The position numbers were made by a program, and so were the translations under genes. Of a stretch of 64,000 nt of DNA, positions 1 to 10,802 are shown piece by piece (position 1 is the first letter of the stretch; each line of letters opens with the position of its first letter). This DNA is from Leguminivora glycinivorella (taxonomy: Eukaryota > Arthropoda > Insecta > Lepidoptera > Tortricidae), in the NCBI RefSeq assembly GCF_023078275.1, contig NC_062976.1, positions 4,960,001 to 5,024,000 on the forward strand. The letters run 5' to 3'. Under the pieces are notes generated by a model, which did no database searches, was not told the origin of the DNA, and saw nothing but the letters and a program-made list of their open reading frames with translations.

Positions 1-155
1 TATTTTAACCCTCGACGCAAAAACGACGTAGTGTTATAAGTGTGACGTGTCTGTCTGTTTGTGTGTGTGTCTGTATGTGGCACCGTAGCTCCCGAACGGA
101 TGAACCGATTTAGATTTAGTTATTTTTTGTTTGAAAGCTGGGGCCCTATTCGAAC
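1..155 (+). repeat. Dispersed repeat family M, partial copy
   Basis: A GTCT/TGTG-rich microsatellite core is preceded by a cgacgcaaaaacgac motif and followed by ctcccgaacggatgaaccga. The same arrangement recurs at 35188, 42300 (minus), 42770, 43590, 49511 (minus) and 52607 (minus). The copy breaks off near 145 and may extend left of the window. No coding capacity; class unknown. Confidence 0.75.
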
Positions 156-769
156 CGTTATCTAACTGTCAAGTGGTATCATTTCAAAATCAACTGTGGA
201 TAATGGTCGCATGTGAGATCGGATCGCAAGTTGGTTTTGAGCCAACCAAAACGTATTAATTGAAAAAAAATATGAATCTAAAATCAACTTTATCTTAGTA
301 CAATAGGGCTTATAGTTTTTTACATTAAGCAAAACGGTACATGATTCATGTGTCCTTTTTACCGTTGACAGCTTTTGGTACATGTGGATTTGGTCGCTAG
401 ACTTTTTTGTCTATGGAAACGCTGTGCACGATGCGGTGGCGAGTAGCGGAACTAAACATGTCATTTACCGGCTATCAAAAAGAGGTTACACTGGTGATGG
501 TCGATAAAGACTATTATTAAACGAATTTTAGCAGCACTGAAGCTTTATTGACAAGCGTTATTTTTGTGAAACCGACATCTACACGTCACATAATGCTAGC
601 TCCACACATTATGAAATAAACGCCACAAATTATAGGAGGTATATACACGTCACCCAATCTCAAGTTGCTTCTAAACCACGCTTACGGATCAAGTCGTAAG
701 TACATTCACACATTTTACAAAATACTTAAATTGAATTTTTTTTCTCCTACAGAGCCGCCATTCATAGAG
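156..769. other. No recognised feature
   Basis: AT-rich sequence with only short chance open frames. No repeat shared with the rest of the window was noticed. Confidence 0.5.
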
Positions 770-853
770 TCTGACCGGAAAGTGAAGAGTCGTGAAATGT
801 ATGGGGTCTAATACATTCCACGACTCACGACTCCTCACTTTCTGTACAGACAC
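770..853. mobile_element. Short palindromic MITE-like hairpin
   Basis: The left arm (gtctgaccggaaagtgaaga) is matched in inverted order by the right arm ending ctcactttctgtacagac, with a few mismatches and a loop of about 10 bp. No clear target duplication. Confidence 0.6.
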
Positions 854-865
854 TAGTATACAAGG

Positions 866-1110
866 GGTTTGCATTGAAATTCAATGAGGAGGCACACTCG
901 AAGCTTGTGACAGATGGCGCCACCTTATAAGTCCATTGCACAGACAAAGAATTTAATACGTGAGAGTGAGAAGAAGATATATTTTCTCTCTCTCACACAT
1001 ATGAACGACAATGACATGCCCATTATTACACTTACGTACAGGCGCCGCCTAAAATGTCAGTGCCCGGCGGGATAACATGTCAGTGTGTCTCCTCATTCAC
1101 ATTGACAAAA
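866..1110. mobile_element. Possible inverted-repeat element
   Basis: caatgaggaggcacactc near 880 is matched in inverted orientation by gtgtgtctcctcattcacat near 1084, enclosing about 190 bp. The ends are imperfect and no target duplication was identified, so boundaries are uncertain. Confidence 0.35.
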
Positions 1111-1949
1111 TAGCTTGAACATGTTAAATCCATTAAACTGCAATTGAAATTCCTATCTTTTTTGTGCCAATGTTTTCATTTCAATGACATACAAACACAA
1201 CTATTAAATATGTGTTTGTATTGTTTATATTTATCAAGAATAAATGATTTGTATTATGATAATAATAATGATTTGTATAAGGCGGAAATTAGTTTTTTAC
1301 CTCACCCACACAAAAAGGGACTTTGTTTTTTTTCTACGAGGGAGCAAACTGACAATTTTCCGTTCGAGAACTTTGTTGTCAGTACAGAATATTAACGCAA
1401 CGAGTTTGCATACCTTTAAATGTCTGTCACATAATTAATAATTTACATCTTGGGCGTTAACATTTCAATACCTACTATTATCGAAATCCCTCGCTACGCT
1501 TAAAATTCAATGTGATTGCCATGCCCACAATATTGCTGCCGATATACAAATACAGTTGTATTTTTATAGCACCCTAAAGAAAAGGATGCATATAGTTTTC
1601 TTTGTTCTTGTTTACTGACACACTTGTTTGACAAAGTATAGTACGCACTTACCTACAAAAATATTGACAAAAATGTGCAAACTCTTTGTTGCGTTAGTAT
1701 TTTACACTGGCAAATTAATTCTACAACACAAAATATTGTACCTATGGTAACACCACATTTGGAGATACTTTTGCATTCGATCGTAAATATAATAGAATAT
1801 GCCCAATAAAACAACTGAACAAGCTTCGTTAAACTTTATTTGATGTCTTAAATGTTTGTGTCACAGAACACATTTGTACATTTATTTAGTCGCATACATC
1901 TGTATACTCCACAACTATTGTTACTATTGCTATTTACAACAGGGGAAGA
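1111..1949. other. No gene; one hairpin-family half copy
   Basis: AT-rich. The only recognised item is at 1567-1640: gcaccctaaagaaaaggatg and the following ~55 bp match the right half of the hairpin repeat at 34985-35106, without the matching left arm. Confidence 0.5.
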
Positions 1950-2217
1950 CAATTATATAACTCCGTATAGACAGATAGGAAGAAAACGGCCAAACTCAGA
2001 ACTATAAAGAAAAAGGTACGGTGGCTTAGATGGCTTTACACCTTTGGGGGTGCTCGGCTAGATGGCGCCAATATTAGTATTTTACACTTTAACTCATATC
2101 AAGCTAAGAATATGGGTCAAATTTTCAAAACTGTGGTTCAAAAGTTTTAAGCCTGTGTCGAGAGATAGCAGTATAGGCACTGTGATTACACATTTTACTT
2201 TGACAGTAACTCTTCTT
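1950..2217 (+). repeat. Dispersed repeat family C, copy 1
   Basis: About 260 bp shared with 46925-47207 and 60098-60400, including ctccgtatagacagata, cacctttgggggtgctcggc, ctagatggcgc, and a tail reading tgtgattacacattttactt. The frames in it are not conserved between copies and are not treated as genes. Class unknown. Confidence 0.8.
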
Positions 2218-2930
2218 CAGCTAGTAGATATTCCGTGCCACGACCGCATTATTTACCGCATGTATGATTTGAAGAACCACTGCAATTATTACAAAGGGGG
2301 AACCTAAGGGCACAGTACAAGAAAGAGCTCTATCTACAGTATGGCCACACCCAGCAATAAACTCTGAACTAATGTAGATACTTACTACAATTTAAATACA
2401 CGTGACTATCAAATTAAACAAATATCGTGACTATTATTTTGAAAAATCTTATCTCACACTGATACTTAATATTGAAACGCAGTGCCTCTACATGGACTTC
2501 ATACATAGTTACTATATTCTTCTTTTTATTGACAGAAAAACAAAGTGATGCTCTCCAGCAATGTATTTAAATACAAAATGCAAATACTTTGGTTTTTTAC
2601 CTATTTCAAATAAAAATACAAAATAGTTTTAGAAAAAGGTATTTGAAATACAAAATGCAAAATAGGTATCTTCAAAATACCTTTATTCAAATAAAATACT
2701 TTATTGACATAAGGTAAAGCTTTTATTCTAAAGATGTGTTTAAAACACAGAATCACCAGAGAGCCCAGAAACCTGGCTCTATAGAATTAGCACGTTAAAA
2801 AGTGAAGCCAAAAATTGGCTGTCTCCATGTCTTTTACCTAATATTATAAAAATCTAATGAAAGAGTTATTAGGGGAAGGTTGCTATCATTGGACCACTTC
2901 GCTGCTCTATATATATAGTCGGTGGCAAAG
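2218..2930. other. No gene; low-complexity A/T block
   Basis: At 2560-2700 words such as aaatacaaaatgcaaa recur in both orientations. This looks like decayed simple or foldback sequence. Nothing else recognised. Confidence 0.45.
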
Positions 2931-2934
2931 TTCC

Positions 2935-3105
2935 TTTTACCTTCGTGCCTCGATACCCTCGCTCGCAACGCTCAAGATTCCACTTTTTGAACCACTCGCT
3001 ACGCTCGCGGTCCAATATTGAAATCTTTCCCTTGCTCAGGTATCAATATTGGCACGTCCAGTTAAACAACTACTTTGCCCCCTTGTAAAACAAATAACTA
3101 TTATT
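2935..3105 (-). repeat. Family E, diverged copy
   Basis: Minus-strand match to family E: the minus strand reads ttgttttacaagggggcaaa and later a caagattc-type inverted segment, most like the copy at 58937-59110. Divergence is high. Confidence 0.5.
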
Positions 3106-3204
3106 TTTTCAAACTCGGTAAACGTAACAGTCAAGACGCTAGCTTTTTTGAGAAATTAATCGTATTTAATCTAAAGAACCTTCCCTTAAAGTTAACGGAA
3201 TTCA

Positions 3205-3450
3205 AAAAAGTAAGTAAGTAAACACTTTATTGTACAAGAAAAGAATACAACACATATAATTTAAAATAGAAACAGGGTGTATAGTTTGCTAACTGGACAC
3301 CACCCGACTAGTCGGGGCAGAGGTAGACCAAAAAAAACGAGGCAAGATGACCTCGACGTATTTTGCTGCGGCTAGCCGAAGCAGGCGGCAAAACGTGATG
3401 GGTGGCGGAAGAAAAGAGAGGCCTTTGCAGTGGGTCACAAATATAGGCTA
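3205..3450 (-). mobile_element. Non-LTR retrotransposon 3' end (tail only)
   Basis: A short (AAGT)n run followed by cactttattgtacaagaaaa has the form of an inverted LINE 3' tail, with TTAC-type repeats and a reversed polyadenylation signal. The minus strand beyond it is more GC-rich (to about 3440) and may be the end of a reverse transcriptase frame or a 3' UTR. Clade not assignable. Confidence 0.45.
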
Positions 3451-3534
3451 GGAAAAAAAATTGTTTGCTCTTGCCTGGGGGTTTTTATCTAGCACGAAGT
3501 CGAAACTCCAAAACCATGCAGAGTGCGTTTTTTA

Positions 3535-4650
3535 ATAATTTTTAAGAAAAACAAACCGTCGCCTTTTGGGTTCTGGTGAAAGCTACTTGCGAATGTTGGA
3601 TTATGTAGAAATGTGTAAGTATTTTTTAAAACTGCTTTTACCTAATGCTTTAATTATTAGATGGCAACACAAATGAATATACGTATAACGTTAAGGTTTG
3701 AGGAGTTTCCTCAATTCCTCATGAATCCGATTATATTATAAGAAATCGAAGCTTGACAAACATTGACTTCAAAACATATGCTTAACAAACATAACTAAAT
3801 AAATGTCACTGTTCTGAACTTAAATGCATGTTTTTCTTACAAAAATACCAAAGTCACTATGAGTGTGCCGTTCAGGTTTGAGGAGTTTGGTTCTGGCCAT
3901 CATCAGCAGTTCCACTGCACCAAATGTCACTGTTCTGGACGAAAGTGCATGCTGTTCTTATAAAAATACCAAAGTCACTATAAGCGTGCCGTTCAGATTT
4001 GAGGAGTTCGGTTCTGACCATCATCAGAAATTCCACTGCACCAAATGTCACTGTTCTGGACGAAAGTGCATGCTGTTCTTATAAAAATGGCAAAGTCACT
4101 ATAAGCGTGCCGTTCAGATTTGAGGAGTTTGGTTCTGGCCATCATCAGCAGTTCCACTGCACCAAATGTCAGTGTTCTGGACGAAAGTGCATGCTGTTCT
4201 TATAAAAATACCAAAGTCACTATAAGCGTGCCGTTCAGATTTGAGGAGTTCGGTTCTGACCATCATCAGAAATTCCACTGCACCAAATGTCACTGTTCTG
4301 GACGAAAGTGCATGCTGTTCGTATAAAAATACCAAAGTCACTATAAGCGTGCCGTTCAGATTTGAAGAGTTCCGTTCTGGCCATCATCAGCAGTTCCACT
4401 GCACCAAATGTCACTGTTCCGTACCTAAATGCATGCTGTTCCTTTAAAAACACAAAAATCACCATATGTATGCCTTTCAGATTTGAGGAGTTCCTTCGAT
4501 TTCTCCAGGATCCCATCATCAGAACTGGGTTCTGAGAAAAATGGGACCAATCTGTATGCATATACATTCAATCAAAAAAAAAATTTTCAAAATCGGTCCA
4601 GTAACGACGGAGATATCGAGGAACAAACATAAAAAAAAAAAAAAACATAC
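3535..4650 (+). repeat. Family L repeat, copy 1
   Basis: About 1.1 kb. It opens with gttctggtgaaagctacttg, runs through a unique leader, then a tandem array, then a tail with ggatcccatcatcagaactg, an A-rich run, aatcggtcc and a terminal poly-A. The same order occurs at 5568-7345. The terminal A-rich tract suggests an RNA-copied element, but no conserved frame was found. Confidence 0.75.
3851..4456 (+). repeat. 121-bp tandem array within family L
   Basis: The anchor aagtcactat begins at 3851, 3972, 4093, 4214 and 4335, and a degraded form at 4456: exactly 121 bp each time. Each unit contains gttccactgcaccaaatgt and a gcatgctgtt segment. Adjacent units differ at few sites. Small overlapping frames on both strands repeat with the same period and are not genes. 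Confidence 0.95.
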
Positions 4651-4911
4651 AGACGACTTGATAACCGTCCTTCTTGAGATATGAGGCGACGGTTAAAAAT
4701 GTAAAAAAAGTACCTACAATTTTTTTTTCATGAATATGTACACTACTGTACTGTAAACACCACAATCAGAAAAGGTATCCGGGGGTGGCACATGAGGAGC
4801 CCACGACGGTCCTGGTCAGTTCCATGTCGCTAACAGGTCCGGGTTCTCCATTTTAGTAGTAGCAAGGTGCTCCGCATTCCTGTAATAATGGTGATATAGT
4901 CAATGAACATT
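4651..4911. other. No recognised feature
   Basis: Contains A- and T-runs at the end of the family L tail, then unmatched sequence. Nothing supportable. Confidence 0.4.
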
Positions 4912-5395
4912 AATTAACAGTTATTTGTTATGCTAGGGGGCAAAGTTGTATTTTAACGCTGAGTGTGGAATTGAAAAATGAGCAAGTGAAAGGATTCTAT
5001 AGTTGAACCACGAGCGAAGTGAGTGGTTCGAGAATAGAACTTTAAACTTGCGTGTTTTTTTAAAACACGAGAAGTAAAATACATTTGCACCCGAGTGTAA
5101 CACAAAACTTTTCCCCTCACTATAGCGAGGAAACTACAACGCAAAAAATGCGTTTATCACTGCTTCCAGTAGTTCCACAGGTGGTAAATCATCTTTATTA
5201 CTAGATTCACCTACATTTATCAATTTTAAAGCAGTTAATTTGACTTTATTCAAGGTCAAATTACTTTACCCACTAGTGGATAAAATGCGTTTTTACCCGC
5301 TGGTATTAAAGGACAAAACACGTGTTTCCGAGCTAGTGAGGGGGAAAATGTTTTTTCATCGCACTCTATTGCTATTTTGCACTTAATACATGCCA
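4912..5395 (+). repeat. Dispersed repeat family E
   Basis: Begins near agttatttgttatgctaggg, continues with ggcaaagttgtattttaacg, a short inverted segment around 5010 (ttgaaccacgagcgaagtga), then ggaaactacaacgcaaaaaa and ttacccactagtggataaaa. Other copies: 31888, 52850, and diverged ones at 2935, 10345 and 58937. Class unknown. Confidence 0.75.
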
Positions 5396-5404
5396 AGTTG
5401 CGCT

Positions 5405-5567
5405 TTCGCTTTCTCCCAGACCGGACTGTAGCTCCGGTTAAAAAGCCGTAATATAAGTAGTTCTCGAGATATTAAGTTATGTGACAGACGGACGGACACA
5501 CAAGACGGACGGAACGGCACCATAAAGGTTCCTTTTGTACCTTTTTGGTACGGAACCCTAAAAAACC
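5405..5567 (+). repeat. Family B repeat, 5'-truncated
   Basis: Carries the family B terminal block: a ctcgagatat motif, a GACG/GACA microsatellite, ggttccttttgtaccttttt and ggtacggaaccctaaaa. Only the last ~160 bp of the ~850-bp family is present. Confidence 0.8.
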
Positions 5568-6149
5568 GCCGCTTTTGGAGTTCTGGTGAAAGGTACTTAC
5601 GAATGTTGAATAGGCTACTTGCCTCCTAGTCAAATCAGCTTCCCTTTAAGAACTGTCAAAACGAATTTTAACGTTTTAATCGAATTGAGTGGCGTCACGT
5701 TCAACTCATTTACTTTATATATTTCTACCTGACGAATTAAATAGAATTTGTATTTAAAAATAACTTCTATCCATGTTTTCCTTATATTTATCTGATGCTT
5801 TATTTCGTGCATGGTATTAAATAATTTATTTTAAGTACAGTCAAGTTCCATGTTGTGTAGAAATCTGTATTTTTTTAAAACTGCTTTCAATGTCTGGTTA
5901 TTTGATGGAAATACAAATGAATACATCAATAACGTATACCTACCGTTAAGGTTTAAGGAGTTCCCTCAATTCGTCATGAATCCAATATCCGACTACCTAT
6001 AAGAAATCGAGTTTGACAAAATTTGAGTTAAAAACTCAATATGCTTAGCAAACAAAGATCCTTTTGTGTCGTCTTTGAGAAGTTTCGTTCTGATCATCAT
6101 AAGCAGTTCCACTGCACCAACCCCAAACTCAAGTAATTTTGGAGAAAAT

Positions 6150-6232
6150 AGGCTGTGACAGACGGACAGACAGGCGCACGAGTGATCCTATGAGGGTTCC
6201 GTTTTTCCTTTTTGAGGTACGGAATCCTAAAA
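6150..6232 (+). repeat. Family B scrap
   Basis: A gacagacggacagacag run followed by gggttccg and gaggtacggaatcctaaaa matches the end of family B. Short and diverged. Confidence 0.55.
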
Positions 6233-6325
6233 CCAAAGTCATAATAAGTGTCTCGTTCAAATTTGAGTAGTTCCGTTCTGATCATCATCAGCAGTTCCAC
6301 TGCACTAAATGTCACTGTTCGGTAC

Positions 6326-6411
6326 GGTCGACTACAAAGAGATGTATCCATTTCTCACCTTATTACGATGCAAGAAGCTGAAAAAGTGTATACATCTCTT
6401 TGTAGTCGACC
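6326..6411. mobile_element. 86-bp MITE with GTAC target duplication
   Basis: The ends are ggtcgactacaaagagatgt and its inverse acatctctttgtagtcgacc, essentially perfect over ~21 bp. The flanks are gtac at 6322-6325 and 6412-6415. The interrupted family L sequence reads through as gttcNgtacgtaaa in uninterrupted units such as 7115-7130, confirming the boundaries. Confidence 0.85.
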
Positions 6412-6477
6412 GTACGTAAACGCATGCTGTTCTTATAATAACACAAAAACCAATATATGTATACCTGAATAAATTAA

Positions 6478-6738
6478 AGTTATGGTCTTTGGGAGCCTGG
6501 GGTCTGCTTTGACAATCAATCCCAAGATTTGGCGTAGGCACTAGTTTAACGAAAGCGACTTCCATCTGACCTTCCAACCCGATGGGTAATTAGGGCTTTA
6601 TTAGGATTACCCGGTTTCCTCACGATGCTGTCCTTCAGCGAAAAGCTACTGGCAAATATCAAATGACATTTCGCACATAAATTCCAAAAACCTCATTAGT
6701 GCGATCCGGGGTTCGAACCCGCGAGCTCTAACGCGACC
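6478..6738 (-). mobile_element. tRNA-derived SINE (SINE1), head-truncated
   Basis: The minus strand carries the B-box-like gggttcgaaccc at its 5' part, then the body shared with 36239, 48478, 49972 and 60994: cattcgcacat-type block, ggtttcctcacgatg, ggttggaaggtcagatgg and the end near aggctcccaaag. The A-box half is missing. Confidence 0.8.
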
Positions 6739-7345
6739 ACTGTTCTGAACGTAAATGCATACTGTTCTTATAATAATACTAAATTAAGTCACTATAAGTG
6801 TGTCGTCCAGATTTGAGGAGTTCCTTTATGACCATCATCAGCAGTTCCACTGCACCAAATGTCACTGTTATGAATGTACTTAAATTAAAGCTATTCTCAT
6901 ATAAATACCAAATTCATTGTAAGTGTGCCGTGCAGATTTGAGGAGTTCCATTCTGATCCATTTCCATCATCATCAGTTCCATTGCACTGAGTTCCACTGT
7001 TCTGAACATAAATGCATGCTGTTCTTATAAAAATACCAAAGTCACTATGAGTGTGCCTTTCAGACTTGAGGAGTTCCGTTCTGACCATCATCAGCAGTTC
7101 CACTGCACCAAATGTCACTGTTCCGTACGTATATGCATGCTGTTCTTATAAAAACACAAAAATCACCACATGTATGCCTTCAAGATTCGAGGAGTTGCCT
7201 TGATTTCTCCAGGATCCCATCATCAGAACTGGGTTTTGATAAAAATAGGACTAATCTCAAATCTGTATACATATATACATTCAATCAAAAAAAAAAAATG
7301 AAATCGGTCCTGTAACAACGGAGAAATCGACAACATAAAGAAACC

Positions 7346-8162
7346 GGTCAAGTGCGAGTCGGACTGGCCCACTGAGTAGTATCCGTACAAACTTACAAAA
7401 GTTAAAATAATCTCATGTATCTCATATATGTACCTATAACTTTAAAGATTTGACTATAATTACCTATAGGTATCGGTGAATTCGCTAACTAATTTGCGCG
7501 ACCTGTTTAGTATGTTAGTTTTTCAGGGATAATTATTTCTTAATGTTAACTCATTTGCATAGTTTAATCTTAATTTAGAAGAGATTTTTTTTACATATAA
7601 TCTCGTATTCATTTGTAGTTCGATCTGTTCGATAAAATCCGCAAGGGTGGTTAAATTGAATTTTAAATCTGATTAGTTTTTAAAACCGAAATAAATTACA
7701 CATATGAAAGAAAAAGTGACCAAGGCCTCCAGTGCCTGAGGCTGGAATCGAACCAACGTACCCTGCAATCGCGGCAGATGCCTATTTCCGCTCGGCCACC
7801 CAGGTCACAGATGCTGAGGTCGAAATTATCTCTCATATGAGTAATCTATACAAGGACTCGCAGCGCCCTCTGACCATCCCTAGAACCTTCCTTCCTTGAC
7901 AGATTTGAGGCGGCGGTTAAAAATAGTTTTGATATGTACAATTTGAGCTTTTTCATACGATACCCCACTTGACGTAGTAGCTTGACATGATTTACAGTTT
8001 GCCATTAGAAGTTAAAAATGTTCATACCTGTTCCAAATTTCAAATCGATAGCAAAATTACCTAGTTCTCGAGATATTTAGAAATATGACAGACAGACAGA
8101 CATACGGACAGAGTGGGACCATAAAGGTTCCTTTTGTACCTTTTTGGTACGGAACCCTAAAA
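7346..8162 (+). repeat. Family B repeat, interrupted by a SINE
   Basis: Starts accggtcaagtgcgagtcgg, includes the ctaactaatttgcgcgacc block, and ends with ctcgagatatttagaaatat, a GACA-rich run and ggtacggaaccctaaaa. A SINE occupies about 7700-7885. Orientation is opposite to the copies at 10803 and 39322. Confidence 0.75.
7700..7885 (-). mobile_element. tRNA-derived SINE (SINE2)
   Basis: On the minus strand ggtggccgagcggaaatagg (A-box-like) is followed by ggttcgattccagcc (B-box-like). The terminal word aaccgaaataaattacaca also occurs at 51848, marking a second tail fragment. It sits inside a family B repeat. Confidence 0.7.
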
Positions 8163-8590
8163 CCAAAAAAAATACAGACGAATTGAGAACCCCCTTCCTT
8201 GAGATTTAGAATAGAATAGAATAGAATAGAATAGAATAGAATAGAATATTTTTATTCGAAAGCACACAGATAATAAACAATTTTACACTGACATAAAATA
8301 GTAATAAAGTGCCACGAAATGGCTTCACCTCAGCATATTGCTGGCGACTTCCAGCGCTGGTCTTCCGGTGAGACCATTAAGTGAGAAAAATCACGGAAGG
8401 TAACATAACATACAAAAGAAGAAACAAAAGGAACAAAAAAAGCATAATTTAAAAATAAAAAACATGACAAGAATAAAAACATGGCTAGACGGACTTTATG
8501 TTTTGATAGCGACCGAACCTGAATCAGTCCGGTCGGATATAGCGTGGCGTGACATTAAACGCTCGTGTACTAGCGCCAACGGACGTTACA
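8163..8590 (-). mobile_element. LINE-like 3' tail with (AATAG)n
   Basis: An atagaatagaatagaatag run at 8209-8249 precedes tttttattcgaaagcaca, the pattern of an inverted LINE end with a pentanucleotide tail. GC-richer sequence follows to about 8590 (e.g. ggtcttccggtgagaccatt). No domain recognised. Confidence 0.45.
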
Positions 8591-8814
8591 TGAACTAAAG
8601 ATGACAATTGACACAAGACAACAGATTTAACAACGTGACGTGATAATGAGGATGGATTACAAAACTGTACCAAATATAAACTAATTGAACAACTATCTTA
8701 ATAAGGTTTGCAAGTTGTCGATTCCATTCCCAGGCCGATGGAACATAAACATTGTGGTGAGTATTAACTACAGGCAACTCGTGTCAAGTGCGCAGGTTTC
8801 TTGGTTAACACGTT
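8591..8814. other. No recognised feature
   Basis: Nothing supportable before the TTAA at 8815-8818. Confidence 0.4.
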
Positions 8815-8818
8815 CACT

Positions 8819-9804
8819 GCGTTACGGGGGTTTTTGAACCCCGTACGCTGTCATCACTCAGTGCGGGTGAGAAAAATCGTGTTCACTCCGCTGGTGCGGG
8901 AGCTGTATTTTGGTCATTTTTACAACTACGAAAATGACAAATATACATTTGGATTTCTGTTCAAAAGTATTATTTATTGATATATTAATTATATACGGGG
9001 TCTCAGGAACCCCGTACCGACCAGGGGACAAAAATTACCTTCTAGTGCGATACGGGTCTCCGTGAACCCCGTAAAAGAATTTGCTGGCCCGTACGGGGTT
9101 GTGGGCACAGTATCGCTAGTGCAGTGCTTACTGAAATACTTGTTATCGGCAAATTAAAAATGAATCGCTCGAACCACACGTTAGAACTACTTTATTCCAA
9201 AAACAAAGGTTATCCCACACAGTAAACGTCAAAATCACCACAAATTGACATCTAATTGCAGGCAGGTAATTAAATATATGTTTTTAATACCTAAAAACGG
9301 TGGTGGTTTATTTATCTTTGTTACTTAATTATATTAACTACTTTCACAAAAATACAAGAGTGCGAAGTATCATATTTTCGATGTGTAATGTTTTTATTAA
9401 TATAGCACATACACATCGATTTTTTTATTTCCCATCACTACTAATTTATCGACCTTAATACATTACATGCGTTACGGGGTGTACTAAGCCCCGTATTTTT
9501 TCAATTTTAGTGCGATACGGGGATAAAATAACCCCGTATTTTCTTTTCTATATAATTTTGTGAGTTTTTATCGTATCCACGTGCGGGGATAATGAGACTT
9601 AGGAAATTTCATACTCTTACAGTTAGTCGAAAAAAATATTGGAAAATCTAATATTTCAGGAACTTACAGCACTTTTAACAGACTTAGGCGTACGGGGCAC
9701 TTTTATACCCGTAACGCACTACGATGTAAACTATTACGGGGCGGATTGGGCCTCGTAACGCACTAGATTTTGGGTTAAGGTTTTGGCTTGCCGCAGCGAA
9801 CGTG
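8819..9804. mobile_element. piggyBac-like non-autonomous element, TTAA target
   Basis: The ends cacgttcactgcg and cgcagcgaacgtg form a 13-bp inverted pair with one mismatch. Each is flanked by TTAA (8815-8818 and 9805-9808), the piggyBac signature. No transposase frame is present. The 986-bp interior carries more than ten copies, in both orientations, of a word close to gcgttacggggt. These cluster at the two ends (8830-9110, 9470-9760) and may be transposase-binding subterminal repeats. Confidence 0.85.
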
Positions 9805-9808
9805 TTAA

Positions 9809-10004
9809 GTTGGTGATCGAACAAATACTGTTTAAGCTTTAATTTGGAGCGGCGGTAAAGTTAAAGAAAAACATGAACCCTAATAATTATATAACCTCCT
9901 TTATTTTCGATAAAAAAAGTCTGTTAAAAAAGGGACATAACTCTTTTCAACTAATCAGTTCAGTATTTTTTTATGAATTCAAGCTTTTATTTTTATAAAT
10001 TTAA
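9809..10004. other. No recognised feature
   Basis: AT-rich spacer between two TTAA insertions. Confidence 0.4.
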
Positions 10005-10113
10005 CCATTAAATGCATGACCTTGACAAAGATTAATTCAAATTTGTATTTTGACATGCTGTCATTACAGTCAAAAATAGATGATGCATATATACATCGCT
10101 GTGCATTAAAGGG
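10005..10113. mobile_element. Short TTAA-flanked MITE (piggyBac-type)
   Basis: TTAA at 10001-10004 and 10114-10117 flanks imperfect inverted ends ccattaaatgcatg and gtgcattaaaggg. The element is 109 bp and non-coding. A similar end (ttaacccttaaatgcatg) occurs at 63335. Confidence 0.65.
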
Positions 10114-10117
10114 TTAA

Positions 10118-10802
10118 GTCGTTTTTCCTCTATTGTTGGCATTGTAGATACACAGATATTTTCAATTTTGTTAAACTTATTACCTGGCTCTCAGATTCTC
10201 CGCTCATTGTAGCTGCTTCTGTGAACGTCGGCGATTCTTGACGTTTGGGTTCCGACGCGCCTTCATCATTAAATCTGCAATAATAATGATCACGAATAAA
10301 TCAGAAGTTTCCAACCATTGGCGTGTGCAAAGGGCTTGGCACTTGGCAGTAATAGTTATTTGTTATACAAGGGGGCAAAGTTGTATTTGAACGTCGAATG
10401 TGGAATTGAAAAACTAGCAATTGAAAGGATACCTGCGTTTCACGATAAAATATCAAGAGCCAACACCATGACAGCTCCTCGAAACAATCACTAGTCCTTG
10501 TTCCAGGAAGCCCAGGAGATCCGAAAATTGGTCCTGGACAAATCGGCCTTGGTCCGATGAAGAATCACTGTAACATAAAAAATAAATTTACAAGTTAATT
10601 AGTGTTAATTTACAAGAGAAAATGCTTGAGTTGCTAAAAAATCCCTCAACTCTTCATGGATTCCAACATCAGAACAGCGCAGGTTTCGACATGTCACAAA
10701 AGAACGCCACCTCAATAAGTCAATACGTAGGCAACAGAACCCTAGGCGTTACGGGGCCCGAATAGAAGGGGCAAACTAAGAAAGAGGTAGCGCAATATCA
10801 TT
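10118..10802. other. No gene; family E scrap
   Basis: Only 10345-10435 is recognised: ttatttgttatacaaggggg and the next ~70 bp match the family E head. The rest has no supportable feature. Confidence 0.45.

Larger units (their letters stand above)
5568..7345 (+). repeat. Family L repeat, copy 2, with insertions
   Basis: Same order of blocks as 3535-4650: leader, tandem units of ~121-128 bp (anchors near 6786, 6911, 7039, 7160), then the ggatcccatcatcagaactg tail and A-run. It is lengthened by a SINE (6478-6738), an 86-bp MITE (6326-6411) and a family B scrap (6150-6232). Confidence 0.75.

Noticed and set aside
3851..4456. Regular repeat array as a CRISPR locus
   Set aside because: Units are 121 bp and contiguous, with no short repeats separated by unique spacers; the surroundings are eukaryotic repeats.
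3863..4567. Overlapping open frames of 67-110 codons on both strands
   Set aside because: They repeat with the 121-bp tandem unit and occur in several phases at once, so they follow from the array and not from coding constraint.
7750..7800. Genuine tRNA on the minus strand
   Set aside because: A- and B-box words are good, but no acceptor stem closes and a SINE body follows.
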